Below, piece after piece: positions 15,987-24,224 of a stretch of 64,000 bases of DNA; position 1 is the stretch's first letter, and each line of letters starts with the position of its first letter. The stretch spans positions 1,769,812 to 1,833,811 of the forward strand of contig NZ_CM001022.1 in NCBI RefSeq assembly GCF_000165795.1, read 5' to 3'. This DNA comes from Aminomonas paucivorans DSM 12260. GTDB lineage: Bacteria > Synergistota > Synergistia > Synergistales > Synergistaceae. Below the pieces are notes generated by a model. The model saw only the letters and a list, made by a program, of their open reading frames with translations. It was not told where the DNA came from and searched no databases. Both the position numbers and the translations under genes were made by a program.

Positions 15987-17737
15987 GGTCCCGTGCCTCC
16001 TTTGCGGTCATGCTGCACCAGATACGAGAGAATTTTACCCACCAGGGGAGCGGCCACGGAAGATCCGTGCCCTCCCCCCTCCACCAGAGCCACCGCCACG
16101 AACCGGGGGCGTTCCACGGGGGCGTAGCCCACGAACCAGGCGTGGTCGTCCCCGTGGGGGTTCTGGGCCGTCCCGGTCTTGCCCGCCACGGTCACCCCGA
16201 AGGCTCCCGCCCGCTTGCCCGTTCCGCTTCGCACCACTTCCTCCAACCCTCTCTGGAGGGACCGAAGCCCCGACTGAGGGATTCGAAGGTCCTTGCGGGG
16301 GAAGCGCTCCCGGGAGTTCAAGTGGGGAATCACCAGGTGCCCTCCGTTGGCCACGGCGGCGTACACCCGGGCCAGCTGAAGAGGAGTCATGAGAAGAAAC
16401 CCCTGGCCGATGGAGTAGTTCACCGTGTCTCCCTTGTACCAGGGCTCCCGAAAGCGCTTCTTCTTCCAGGCGGGACCGGCCAGGTTGCCCGACGCCTCTC
16501 CGGGGATGTCGATCCCCGACGGAGAACCCACCCCCAGGATGGCGGACCACTTCAGGAGCCGTTCGATGCCCAGCCACACTCCGGTCTGATAAAAGAACAC
16601 GTCGCAGGAATCCCGGATGGCCTCCAGCAGGTTCTCCGACCCGTGACCGGAGTGCTTCCAACACTTGAAGGTCCGGTTACCCAGGGTATAGTACCCCGGA
16701 CAGTAGACGGTGGTGTGGTTGTTCACCACGTTTTCCTCCAGAGCGGCGATGGTGGTGACGGCCTTGAAGGTGGATCCGGGGGGGTAGGTCCCGCTCACGC
16801 ACCGGTCCATCATGGGTCGGGCGGGGTCCTTGAGCAGATCGTTCCACTCCCGGGAGGAGATGCCCCAGGTGAGGGGGTTGGGGTCGAAGGTGGGGGAGGA
16901 GTAGAGGACCTTCACCCCTCCGTCCTGCACGTCCAGGACCACCAGGGCCCCCTTCTCGTTTCCCATGAGTTCCGCCGCCACCCTCTGGGCTCCCAGATCC
17001 AGAGTGAGACGAAGGTCCTCTCCCCGGGCAGGCTCCCGCCGGGAAACCTCCCGCAGCCGTCGCCCTCGGGAGTCCACCTCCACCGCCTCTTCCCCCACGT
17101 CCCCCCGAAGGCGTCCCTCGTAGAACGCCTCGATCCCCGTCTTCCCGACCCCGTCCCCCCCCTGATACCGGGCATCCGCAGCGGATTCCAGCTCCTCCCG
17201 GGTGATCTCCCCCACGAACCCCGTGACGTGGGAGACCAGGGCCCCCGCCGGGTAGACCCGTCGCCAGACCGGAAAGGGAAACAGGAGGGAGGAAAACTCC
17301 GGATCCGCCACCAGGTCCGCCACCTGGGCCAGGGTCAGGTTGTTCGCCAGGCTCACCGCCCGGTAGGGGGCCACGTACTGCTTCTCCACCATCTCCGTCA
17401 AGGTGGCCTCGTCCAGGGGAAAGCCCTTCCGCCGAAACAGCTCCACCACCCGCTTCCGGTTCTCGGGCTTCTGGAGATCCATAGGGTACCCCTTGACGTC
17501 GAAGGTCCGCACGTTCACCGCCAGGGGCGCTCCGTTGACGTCGGTGATCACCCCGCGAGGGGGCAGCAGGCGCACCAGACGCAGCCGGTTACGGGAGGCC
17601 AGCTCCACGTAGCGATCCGCCCGAAGGACCTGAAAGTACCCCAATCCTCCCATCAGAGTCAGGAGAAGCACCACCGCCAGCACCCGCACCCGCTCCAGGC
17701 GCTGGTCCATGGAGAGCCGCTCGAACCCTTTAGTCAT
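15983..17737 (-). CDS. mrdA: Penicillin-binding protein 2 (elongation transpeptidase)
   Basis: This 584-residue class B PBP has an N-terminal membrane anchor (VLAVVLLLTLMGGLGYFQVL) and a dimerisation domain with RGVITDVNGAPLAVN. The transpeptidase domain has the active-site motifs STFK (in YPPGSTFKAV, about 317), SCD (in IRDSCDVFFY) and KTGT (in VAGKTGTAQNP). It crosslinks peptidoglycan during rod elongation with RodA. It lies between mreD and minC with overlaps on both sides, so synthesis is probably coupled to the rest of the elongasome genes. Confidence 0.95.
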   Translation of the reverse strand: MTKGFERLSMDQRLERVRVLAVVLLLTLMGGLGYFQVLRADRYVELASRNRLRLVRLLPPRGVITDVNGAPLAVNVRTFDVKGYPMDLQKPENRKRVVELFRRKGFPLDEATLTEMVEKQYVAPYRAVSLANNLTLAQVADLVADPEFSSLLFPFPVWRRVYPAGALVSHVTGFVGEITREELESAADARYQGGDGVGKTGIEAFYEGRLRGDVGEEAVEVDSRGRRLREVSRREPARGEDLRLTLDLGAQRVAAELMGNEKGALVVLDVQDGGVKVLYSSPTFDPNPLTWGISSREWNDLLKDPARPMMDRCVSGTYPPGSTFKAVTTIAALEENVVNNHTTVYCPGYYTLGNRTFKCWKHSGHGSENLLEAIRDSCDVFFYQTGVWLGIERLLKWSAILGVGSPSGIDIPGEASGNLAGPAWKKKRFREPWYKGDTVNYSIGQGFLLMTPLQLARVYAAVANGGHLVIPHLNSRERFPRKDLRIPQSGLRSLQRGLEEVVRSGTGKRAGAFGVTVAGKTGTAQNPHGDDHAWFVGYAPVERPRFVAVALVEGGGHGSSVAAPLVGKILSYLVQHDRKGGTGP

Positions 17738-18197
17738 GGGTTTTTCGACGCCACAGCAGGATCAGGGAGAAACCGAGGACGAGGGGCAGGGCGGTGAGCT
17801 GCTGGATCGCCAGGAGGCGAAAGGCCGCGGCGCTCCGATCCCCCCACAGGAGAAACCGGGCGGCCCCCAACCCCAGGTGGGCGATCCCCGCCATGAGGAT
17901 CCAGAGCATGGGGGTCCTCCCCGCCATGGGGGTCCGGTACCACAGAGCGGAAGCCACCGTGAGGGCTCCTGCCTGGATGGCCGCGGTGATGCCCGGAACG
18001 CTGGTCCAACGGAGGTCCCAGAGCAGGCCGCCGAAGAAGGCGAACCAGACCCATCGTGGGAGGAGGTCCCGGGCATCCTCCTCCCGGAGGGCCCGCTGGA
18101 GGACTCCCAGGAAGAAGAGATCCGGCACCACGAAGAAGCCCAGGAAGAGGACCTGCATCAGGTCCTGCAGAAGCCAGAGTCCCGCCAGGAGGATCAT
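17730..18197 (-). CDS. mreD: Rod shape-determining membrane protein MreD
   Basis: The 155-residue, very hydrophobic protein has four to five predicted membrane spans (MILLAGLWLLQDLMQVLFLG at the start, LALGFSLILLW-like at the end). The sequence is weakly conserved, as is usual for MreD. A charged WVWFAFFGGLLWDLRWTSVP segment matches the usual MreD loop region. Identification rests mainly on topology and on its place between mreC and mrdA. Its start overlaps the mreC stop as ATGA, and its end overlaps mrdA by 8 bases. Confidence 0.88.
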   Translation of the reverse strand: MILLAGLWLLQDLMQVLFLGFFVVPDLFFLGVLQRALREEDARDLLPRWVWFAFFGGLLWDLRWTSVPGITAAIQAGALTVASALWYRTPMAGRTPMLWILMAGIAHLGLGAARFLLWGDRSAAAFRLLAIQQLTALPLVLGFSLILLWRRKTHD

Positions 18198-18967
18198 GGG
18201 GTCTCTCCCGGGGGGATCAGGATCTCCAGGGTATAGAGCTGGGTCAGGTGGGCTCCCAGCACCACCCGGTAGAGCTGGAATCCCCCGCTGGCTCGCCCGG
18301 GGGACCAGATCCGCCCCACGGGGATGCCCGGAGGGACCGCTTCGCCCACCAGGGCGGTGGAGAGACGCATGTCCCGTTCCAGCCGTTTTTCCGCGGGGAT
18401 GTACTGAAGCCACACGTTGCCCCGGTCGTCCCCCGCCAGGACGCCCAGGTCCCGGGTATCCTCCACCACCATGGCCAGCAGGGATTCGGAGGAGGTCAGG
18501 AGACGTACCCAGGCGTAATCCTTCCCCACCCGGTCCACCGTGCCGATGAGGTAACCCTCCGAAACAGCGGGCGCCCCCAGGACGACCCCGTCCCGAGATC
18601 CCCGGTCCACCCGGACCTCGCTCCACCACGCTTCGGGGTACCGCAGGGTCACCTTGGCCCCCACCAGAGAGCCCGTTCGGGGGGGCACCGGTTCCGCCAG
18701 CACCTCCAGCCTGCGCCGCAGGGCCAGGTTCTCCGTCTCCAGGTCCAGCAGTCGCTCCTTGAGGGTCTTGCGCTCCGCCACCCAGGAGGTGAAGCCCTGG
18801 GCCACCATGCGCAGCTCCAGCATGGGGCGCTCGGGCCAGGAAAGGCTCTGCCCCACCAGGTCCACCGCAGGACGGGACCAGGGAGCGTGGAAGCTGCTCC
18901 AGGCAAGGATCAGTCCCGCGACGGCGGCCAGAGCACCGTGAAACCAGAGGGATTCCAGGCGACGCAT
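18194..18967 (-). CDS. mreC: Rod shape-determining protein MreC
   Basis: The 257-residue periplasmic protein has one N-terminal membrane anchor (LWFHGALAAVAGLILAW) and a coiled-coil segment at about 65-95 (ERLLDLETENLALRRRLEVL). A beta-rich domain follows containing VRVDRGSRDGVVLGAPAV and the usual GLIGxVxxV-like GYLIGTVDRVGKDYAWVRLL. It links MreB filaments to PBP2 and RodA. It sits 22 bases after mreB and is coupled to mreD by ATGA. Confidence 0.94.
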   Translation of the reverse strand: MRRLESLWFHGALAAVAGLILAWSSFHAPWSRPAVDLVGQSLSWPERPMLELRMVAQGFTSWVAERKTLKERLLDLETENLALRRRLEVLAEPVPPRTGSLVGAKVTLRYPEAWWSEVRVDRGSRDGVVLGAPAVSEGYLIGTVDRVGKDYAWVRLLTSSESLLAMVVEDTRDLGVLAGDDRGNVWLQYIPAEKRLERDMRLSTALVGEAVPPGIPVGRIWSPGRASGGFQLYRVVLGAHLTQLYTLEILIPPGETP

Positions 18968-18989
18968 GAAGGGGGGGACCGGAAGGCCC

Positions 18990-20045
18990 CTACGCTCCGC
19001 CGCCCTCGACGGAGACGGTGATCTTTCTGGTCAGGTCCATGCTCTGGAGCATCTTCCCCAACCCCAAGGCCACGGAGAAGAGGGGCTGCTCCGCCAGGTG
19101 CACCGGCACGTTCAGAGCGTCCGCCAGTCGAAGGTTCAGCCCCCGGAGGTTGGCTCCGCCCCCGGTGAGCATGAGCCCCTGATCCACGATGTCCTTGACC
19201 AGCTCCGGCGGGGTCTTCTCCAGGGCCATGCGGAGCATGTCCTCGATGCGTTCGATGATGGGGGACAGGGCCTCCCGGACCTCCACGGAGGAGACCCGGA
19301 CCACCTTGGGCAATCCGTCCATGAGATCCCGCCCCTTGACCTCCATCTCCAGCTCCTGCTCCAGGGGCGCGGCGGAACCCAGGGCGAACTTGATCTCCTC
19401 CGCCGTGGTCTCCCCGATGGAGAGGGTGTAGTTCTGCCGCATCATGGCCACCAGGGCGTTGTCCATCTCGTCCCCCGCCACTCGAAGGGAATGGCTGATG
19501 ACGATGCCCCCTAGGGAAAGCACCGCCACCTCGCTGGTTCCGCCCCCGATGTCCACGATCATGTTGCCCCGAGGCTCGTGGATGGGCAGCCCCGTGCCCA
19601 GGGCCGCCGCCAGAGGCTCCTCCACCACGAAGGCCTCCCGGGCTCCCGCCCCCAGGGTGGCGTCCACCACCGCCCGCTTCTCCACCTCCGTGACGCAGGC
19701 GGGCACGCACACCACCACCCGGGGGTGCACGAAAAGCCGCCGCCCCTGGTTCGCCCGGACCATCACGTGCTGGATGAGGTTCTCCGTCATTTCGAAGTCC
19801 GCGATGACCCCGTGCTGAAGGGGACGCACCGTCTCCACCCCCGCGGGGGTCTTGCCGATCATCCTCTTGGCTTCCATCCCGATGGCCAGGATCTCCTTCT
19901 GGCCCTTCCGCCCGGACTTCCGCGTGGCCAGCACCGAGGGCTCGTTGAGCACCACGCCCTTGTTCTCCACGTAGACCACCACGTTGGCGGTCCCCAGATC
20001 GATCCCCACATCCCGACTGAACCATCCTGCAAGGAACTTGAACAC
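18990..20045 (-). CDS. mreB: Actin-like rod-shape protein MreB
   Basis: This 351-residue bacterial actin has phosphate loop 1 in VGIDLGTANVVVYVENKGVV. VVCVPACVTEVEKRAVVDAT, the phosphate 2 motif NMIVDIGGGTSEVAVLSLGG and the adenosine motif LMLTGGGANLRGL are all present. The GTG at 20045 is chosen because CGGAGGGG lies just upstream and the resulting start VFKFLAGWFSRDVGIDLG resembles other MreB N-termini. It is the first gene of the long minus-strand shape/division block and is separated from radC by a terminator. Confidence 0.96.
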   Translation of the reverse strand: MFKFLAGWFSRDVGIDLGTANVVVYVENKGVVLNEPSVLATRKSGRKGQKEILAIGMEAKRMIGKTPAGVETVRPLQHGVIADFEMTENLIQHVMVRANQGRRLFVHPRVVVCVPACVTEVEKRAVVDATLGAGAREAFVVEEPLAAALGTGLPIHEPRGNMIVDIGGGTSEVAVLSLGGIVISHSLRVAGDEMDNALVAMMRQNYTLSIGETTAEEIKFALGSAAPLEQELEMEVKGRDLMDGLPKVVRVSSVEVREALSPIIERIEDMLRMALEKTPPELVKDIVDQGLMLTGGGANLRGLNLRLADALNVPVHLAEQPLFSVALGLGKMLQSMDLTRKITVSVEGGGA

Positions 20046-20110
20046 CCGAACCCCTCCGCTCGACCCCCGCAAGGACGCGTGACGCCGTCCGTCCAAAGGG
20101 CGCGACATAG

Positions 20111-20133
20111 TAAAAGGGAACCTTTCGGTTCCC
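20111..20133 (-). terminator. Intrinsic terminator after radC
   Basis: On the minus strand GGGAACC and GGTTCCC form a 7-bp stem closed by a GAAA tetraloop and followed by TTTTA. It lies between the radC stop and the mreB start, so it probably ends the recJ-relA-radC transcript. It could also attenuate transcription into mreB. Confidence 0.75.
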
Positions 20134-20176
20134 GAGAGACTTCCTTTAGGTTGAGCATACCGCAAGGGAAGTTGGG

Positions 20177-20845
20177 TCACAAGACGGGGGGACCGTCCTC
20201 CTCTCCCCAGAACGCCCCTCCCGCCAGGACATAGTGCCCCGCAAGCTCGATCCCCAGAAACCGGAGGCACTCCCTGCAGTGCTTCGTCAGGGCCCGGTCC
20301 TCCTCGCTGAGCCGGGGATCCCCGCAGGGGTGGTTGTGCCACAGCACCACCCGGGCCGCGTCCAGGCGCACCGCCCGCCGCCAGAGGAAACGCAGGTCCA
20401 CGAAGGCCCCGTCGAGGCCGCCGTAGGAGACCACCTGTTCGTCCAGACAACGTTCCTTGGGGTCCAGGAACAGGGCCCCCACCCACTCCCGTTCTTCCTC
20501 CTCCACGCGCAGGGCCCGGTCGCGCAACCGATCCCGCCAGGACGTCTCGGGCTCCCGTTCCTCCCGTCTGAGGCGGCAGCCCAGCTCCAGGGCGGCGCAC
20601 AGCACCGCGGCCTTGGCGGGTCCCAGGCCGGAGAAACCCGTCAGCTCTCCGGCGGGGATGCGGGCCAGTCCCCGAAGCCCCCCGTAGGTCTCCAGGAGAG
20701 CTGCTCCGGTCTGCAGGGCGTCCCGATCCCGAGTCCCGGTGCGCAGAAGCACCGCCAAGAGCTCCGGGGCGGAGAGGTTCGAGGCCCCCTCGGCCAGGAG
20801 GCGCTCCCGGGGGCGGTCCTGGGGAAGAAGCTGGCGAATCCGCAT
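20177..20845 (-). CDS. radC: RadC/JAB-domain protein
   Basis: This 222-residue protein has an N-terminal helix-hairpin-helix part (ARIPAGELTGFSGLGPAKAA) and a C-terminal JAB/MPN metalloprotease-like domain. The metal-site motif HNHPCGDPRLSEEDRALT is intact, and LFLDPKERCLDEQVV is the usual first strand. The family was once linked to DNA repair, but its true function is unsettled. It is the last gene of the lapA-recJ-relA operon, 10 bases after the metallo-beta-lactamase-fold gene. Confidence 0.92.
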   Translation of the reverse strand: MRIRQLLPQDRPRERLLAEGASNLSAPELLAVLLRTGTRDRDALQTGAALLETYGGLRGLARIPAGELTGFSGLGPAKAAVLCAALELGCRLRREEREPETSWRDRLRDRALRVEEEEREWVGALFLDPKERCLDEQVVSYGGLDGAFVDLRFLWRRAVRLDAARVVLWHNHPCGDPRLSEEDRALTKHCRECLRFLGIELAGHYVLAGGAFWGEEDGPPVL

Positions 20846-20855
20846 GGCATCAGCC

Positions 20856-21491
20856 TCAGCGGGGCCAGAAGGGGTTGTTCCGCCGCTCCTCCCCGATGCG
20901 GGTCTCCGGGCCGTGGCCGGGAAGGACCCGCAGTTCGTCGGGAAGCTCCGCCAGAACCCGAAGGGAGGCCTCCAGAAGCTCTTCGCTCCCCCCCGGCAGG
21001 TCCGTCCGGCCGATGCTTCGGGCGAAGAGGGTGTCCCCGGCGAAGAGGACCCGTTCCTCCCCTTCCGTCACCAGGAGGCAGATCCCTCCGGGGGTGTGGC
21101 CGGGGGTGTGGATCACCCGGACGGTCAGGCTCCCCACCGCCAGCTCTTCCCCGTCCGCCAGGATCCGTTCCGCCGGATCGAAGGACAGGGGCTCCCCCAT
21201 GAAGGTGGAGAGGTTCTTCCCCGGTTCCAGCAACATGTCCGCATCGCCCCGATGGATCGCCACGCCGCACCGGGAGAGGGGGCGCATCTGCGGCAGTCCC
21301 CCGATGTGGTCCCCGTGGCCGTGGGTGAGAACGATCCACTCCAGGGTCAGCCCCTTATCCTCCAGGAAGGCCCGGACCTCCGAGGCCTCCCCCCCCGGGT
21401 CCACCAGGAAGGCATGCCCCCCCTCGTCCCAGACCAGGTAGCCGTTGGTCCACAGGGCTCCCAGGGGGAACCGTTTGATCTCCATCCTCAT
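20856..21491 (-). CDS. Metallo-beta-lactamase-fold hydrolase (glyoxalase II-like)
   Basis: The 211-residue hydrolase has the binuclear metal motif THGHGDHIGG near residue 56 and a second ligand HTPGHTPGGI. VLFAGDTLFARSIGRTDLPG and the final VLPGHGPETRIGEERRNNPF are the pattern of hydroxyacylglutathione-hydrolase-like enzymes. Such stand-alone forms without the substrate-binding helical domain act on varied thioesters, so the substrate cannot be named. It is coupled to dtd by an ATGA overlap. Confidence 0.88.
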   Translation of the reverse strand: MRMEIKRFPLGALWTNGYLVWDEGGHAFLVDPGGEASEVRAFLEDKGLTLEWIVLTHGHGDHIGGLPQMRPLSRCGVAIHRGDADMLLEPGKNLSTFMGEPLSFDPAERILADGEELAVGSLTVRVIHTPGHTPGGICLLVTEGEERVLFAGDTLFARSIGRTDLPGGSEELLEASLRVLAELPDELRVLPGHGPETRIGEERRNNPFWPR

Positions 21492-21937
21492 TCGCTCCTC
21501 TCGGTCTCCAGGATCAGGGTGACGGGGCCGTCGTTGGCCAGCTCCACCCGCATCAGGGCCTGGAAAACCCCGGTCTGGACCTCCGGCCCCTTGCTCCTCA
21601 GGGCCTCCACGAAGGCTTCATACACCCCCGCCGCCTCCTCGGGCCGGGCCGCCTCGGTGAACGAGGGACGCCGCCCCCGGCGGCAGTCCCCGTACAGGGT
21701 GAACTGGGACACCGCCAGCACCGAGCCCCCCACGTCCAGAAGGGATCGGTTCAGCTTCCCCTCCTGATCCTCGAAGACCCGCAGGTGGACCACCTTCTCG
21801 GCCATCCACTCCACTTCCTTGGGGCCGTCCCCGTGGGTGATCCCCACCAGAAGGCAGAAGCCCGGGCCGATTTCCCCCGTCCGGACCCCCTCCGCGAAAA
21901 CCCGAGCCCAGAGGACCCGCTGCAGCACCACCCTCAA
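21488..21937 (-). CDS. dtd: D-aminoacyl-tRNA deacylase
   Basis: The 149-residue enzyme removes D-amino acids mischarged onto tRNA. Hallmarks are SQFTLYGDCRRGRRPSF around residue 78 and the C-terminal ANDGPVTLILE carrying the GPVT cross-subunit motif. The TTG start at 21937 gives the expected MRVVLQRV N-terminus and follows a G-rich GGGGGTGAG. It lies 4 bases after relA; the relA-dtd neighbourhood is common in bacteria. Confidence 0.93.
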   Translation of the reverse strand: MRVVLQRVLWARVFAEGVRTGEIGPGFCLLVGITHGDGPKEVEWMAEKVVHLRVFEDQEGKLNRSLLDVGGSVLAVSQFTLYGDCRRGRRPSFTEAARPEEAAGVYEAFVEALRSKGPEVQTGVFQALMRVELANDGPVTLILETERSE

Positions 21938-21941
21938 GCTC

Positions 21942-24224
21942 TCACCCCCGCTGCACTTCCTGCACCCCGTTGAGCCCGCTCAGCCGGGCCATGACCCGGT
22001 AAAGGTGCTCCACGTCCCGCACCTGCACCTCCACGCTCATCCGGGCCCGGGTGCCCCCCGCCACGCTGGCCTTGATCCCCACCACCCCGCCGTCCGCAGC
22101 GCCGATGGCCTGGGTGACGTCGGAGAAGAAACCCGGACGATCCACCCCCTCCAGGCAGACCCGGGCCACGTAGCGGGACTGTTTCGGGTTGCCCCAGGCC
22201 ACGGTGACCAGGCGGTCCCCCCCCTTGGCGGTGACGTTGGGACAGTCCCCCCGGTGGATGGTGATGCCCCGGCTCTTGGTGACGCAGCCCGTAATGGGGT
22301 CTCCGGGCACGGGACGGCAGCACTGGGCCAGGGAGACCAACACCCCTTCCGCCCCCTCCACCACGATCTCCGCATCCACTTCCTTGCGGGGCGGGGGCAG
22401 GATCTCTTTCTTCGTCTCCTCCCCGCCCCCGTGGGGCCGATCCACCCCCAAGCGGGCCAACACCCCCTGGGGGGTCTGGTTGCCTCCTCCCACCGCCAGG
22501 ATGAGGTCCTCTCCCCCGCCGTACCCCAGCTCGTGGCCGATGTGGTTGATCTGGGGCATAAGCCCCTCCAGGGTCACCTCTTTGTTGGGGTAGCGCCGGA
22601 CGATCTCCCGCTCCAGAAGCTCCCTCCCCCGGACCAGGCGTTCCTCCCGCTCCGCCCGATCCTGCTGGCGGAAGTAGGCCCGGATCTTGTTGCGGGTTCG
22701 GTTGCTTCGGGCGATCTTGAGCCAGTCCCGGGAGGGTTTGCCCTGGGGGGAGGTGAGGATGCGCACGATGTCTCCGTTGGAGAGGACGTGGTCCATGGGG
22801 ACGATCCGCCCGTTCACCATGGCCCCCACGCACCGATGCCCCACCTCCGTGTGGATGGTATAGGCGAAGTCGATGGGGGTGGACCCGTGGGGAACCGAGA
22901 CCACCTCCCCCTTAGGGGTGAACACCAGCACCTCCGAGGAGAGCACGTCGGTCTTCAGGTTGTCCAGGAACTCCGTGGGCTCCGAACCGTCCTGCTGGGA
23001 CTCCAGGACCTGGCGGATCCAGGTGAGGCGCCGATCCAGCTGGTTCACCCGCTGCTTGCCTTCCTTGTAGTGCCAGTGGGCGGCGATGCCGTACTCCGCC
23101 AGGCGATGCATCTCCCAGGTGCGGATCTGCACCTCCAGGGGTTCCCCGCTGGGGCCCAGCACGGTGGTGTGGAGGGACTGGTACATGTTGCTCTTGGGGT
23201 TGGCGATGTAGTCGTCGAACTGCCCCGGGATGGGTTTCCAGATGGTGTGCACCAGCCCCAGGACCTGGTAGCACTCCGCAAGCCCCCCCACCACCACCCG
23301 GAGGGCCAAAAGATCGTAGAGCTGGTCCAGGGAGAGGTTCTTCCGACGCATTTTTTCGTAGATGCTGTAGAAGTGCTTGGGGCGCCCGTTCAGGGACGCC
23401 TCTACCCCCTCCTCCAGGAGCCGCTGCTGGAGGATGTCCAGGGCCTGCTTAATGATGGCCTCCCGCTCCGGGAGCTTCTTGCGGACCCGGCGGCGGATCT
23501 CGTAGTAGATCTCCGGGTCCAGGATCTTGAAGGACAGGTCCTCCAGCTCCCGCTTCACCTGGTAGATCCCCAGGCGGTGCGCCAGGGGCGCGTAGATCTC
23601 CAGGGTCTCCTTGGCGATGGCCAGCTGTCTGTCCCGCCGGTGGGCCTGGAGGGTCCGCATGTTGTGCAGCCGGTCCGCCAGCTTGATGAGTACCACCCGG
23701 ATGTCCTTGGCCATCACCAGGAACATCTTCCGGAGGTTCTCCGCCTGGTAGTCCTCGATGGACTTGAAGGGCAGCTTCCCCAGCTTCGTGACCCCGTCCA
23801 CCAGGGTCAGGACCTCCGGCCCGAACCGCTCCTTCAGGACCGCATCCCCCACGGGGGTGTCCTCCAGCACGTCGTGGAGCAACGCCGCGGAAAGGGTCTC
23901 CACGTCCAGCTCCATGTCCGCCAGGATGGAGGCCACGCTGATGGTGTGGACCACGTAGGGCTCCCCGCTGTGGCGTTTCTGCTCCCTGTGGGCTTCCGCG
24001 GCGAACACCAGGGCCTCCCCGAGGCGCAGGAGATCCTCCTTGTCCAGGTAGCGGGCCGCCTTGGACCAGAGTTCCTGCAGCACCAAGCGGACGGAGCTGA
24101 CCCGATGGTCCTCCGGCAGGCGCCCCACGAAGCTCTCCATGAGGTTTCGCAGCGCCCGGTCCTGGGCGAAGGAGCTCTTGGGACGCACCACCCCCGAGGA
24201 CGGAGGAAGCTGGGATTCGCTCAT
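21942..24224 (-). CDS. relA: Bifunctional (p)ppGpp synthetase/hydrolase (Rel)
   Basis: This is a 760-residue long RSH protein. The N-terminal HD hydrolase domain is intact (LSAALLHDVLEDTPVGDAVL, KLADRLHNMRTLQAHRR). The synthetase domain has GRPKHFYSIYEKMRRKN, YDLLALRVVVGG and NMYQSLHTTVLGPSGEPLEV. A TGS domain (VVSVPHGSTPIDFAYTIH), a Cys pair in LAQCCRPVPGD and a C-terminal ACT domain (VCLEGVDRPGFFSDVTQAI) follow. Both catalytic halves look active, so it should set stringent-response alarmone levels alone or with other enzymes. The ATG at 24224 overlaps the recJ stop as ATGA. Confidence 0.96.
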   Translation of the reverse strand: MSESQLPPSSGVVRPKSSFAQDRALRNLMESFVGRLPEDHRVSSVRLVLQELWSKAARYLDKEDLLRLGEALVFAAEAHREQKRHSGEPYVVHTISVASILADMELDVETLSAALLHDVLEDTPVGDAVLKERFGPEVLTLVDGVTKLGKLPFKSIEDYQAENLRKMFLVMAKDIRVVLIKLADRLHNMRTLQAHRRDRQLAIAKETLEIYAPLAHRLGIYQVKRELEDLSFKILDPEIYYEIRRRVRKKLPEREAIIKQALDILQQRLLEEGVEASLNGRPKHFYSIYEKMRRKNLSLDQLYDLLALRVVVGGLAECYQVLGLVHTIWKPIPGQFDDYIANPKSNMYQSLHTTVLGPSGEPLEVQIRTWEMHRLAEYGIAAHWHYKEGKQRVNQLDRRLTWIRQVLESQQDGSEPTEFLDNLKTDVLSSEVLVFTPKGEVVSVPHGSTPIDFAYTIHTEVGHRCVGAMVNGRIVPMDHVLSNGDIVRILTSPQGKPSRDWLKIARSNRTRNKIRAYFRQQDRAEREERLVRGRELLEREIVRRYPNKEVTLEGLMPQINHIGHELGYGGGEDLILAVGGGNQTPQGVLARLGVDRPHGGGEETKKEILPPPRKEVDAEIVVEGAEGVLVSLAQCCRPVPGDPITGCVTKSRGITIHRGDCPNVTAKGGDRLVTVAWGNPKQSRYVARVCLEGVDRPGFFSDVTQAIGAADGGVVGIKASVAGGTRARMSVEVQVRDVEHLYRVMARLSGLNGVQEVQRG

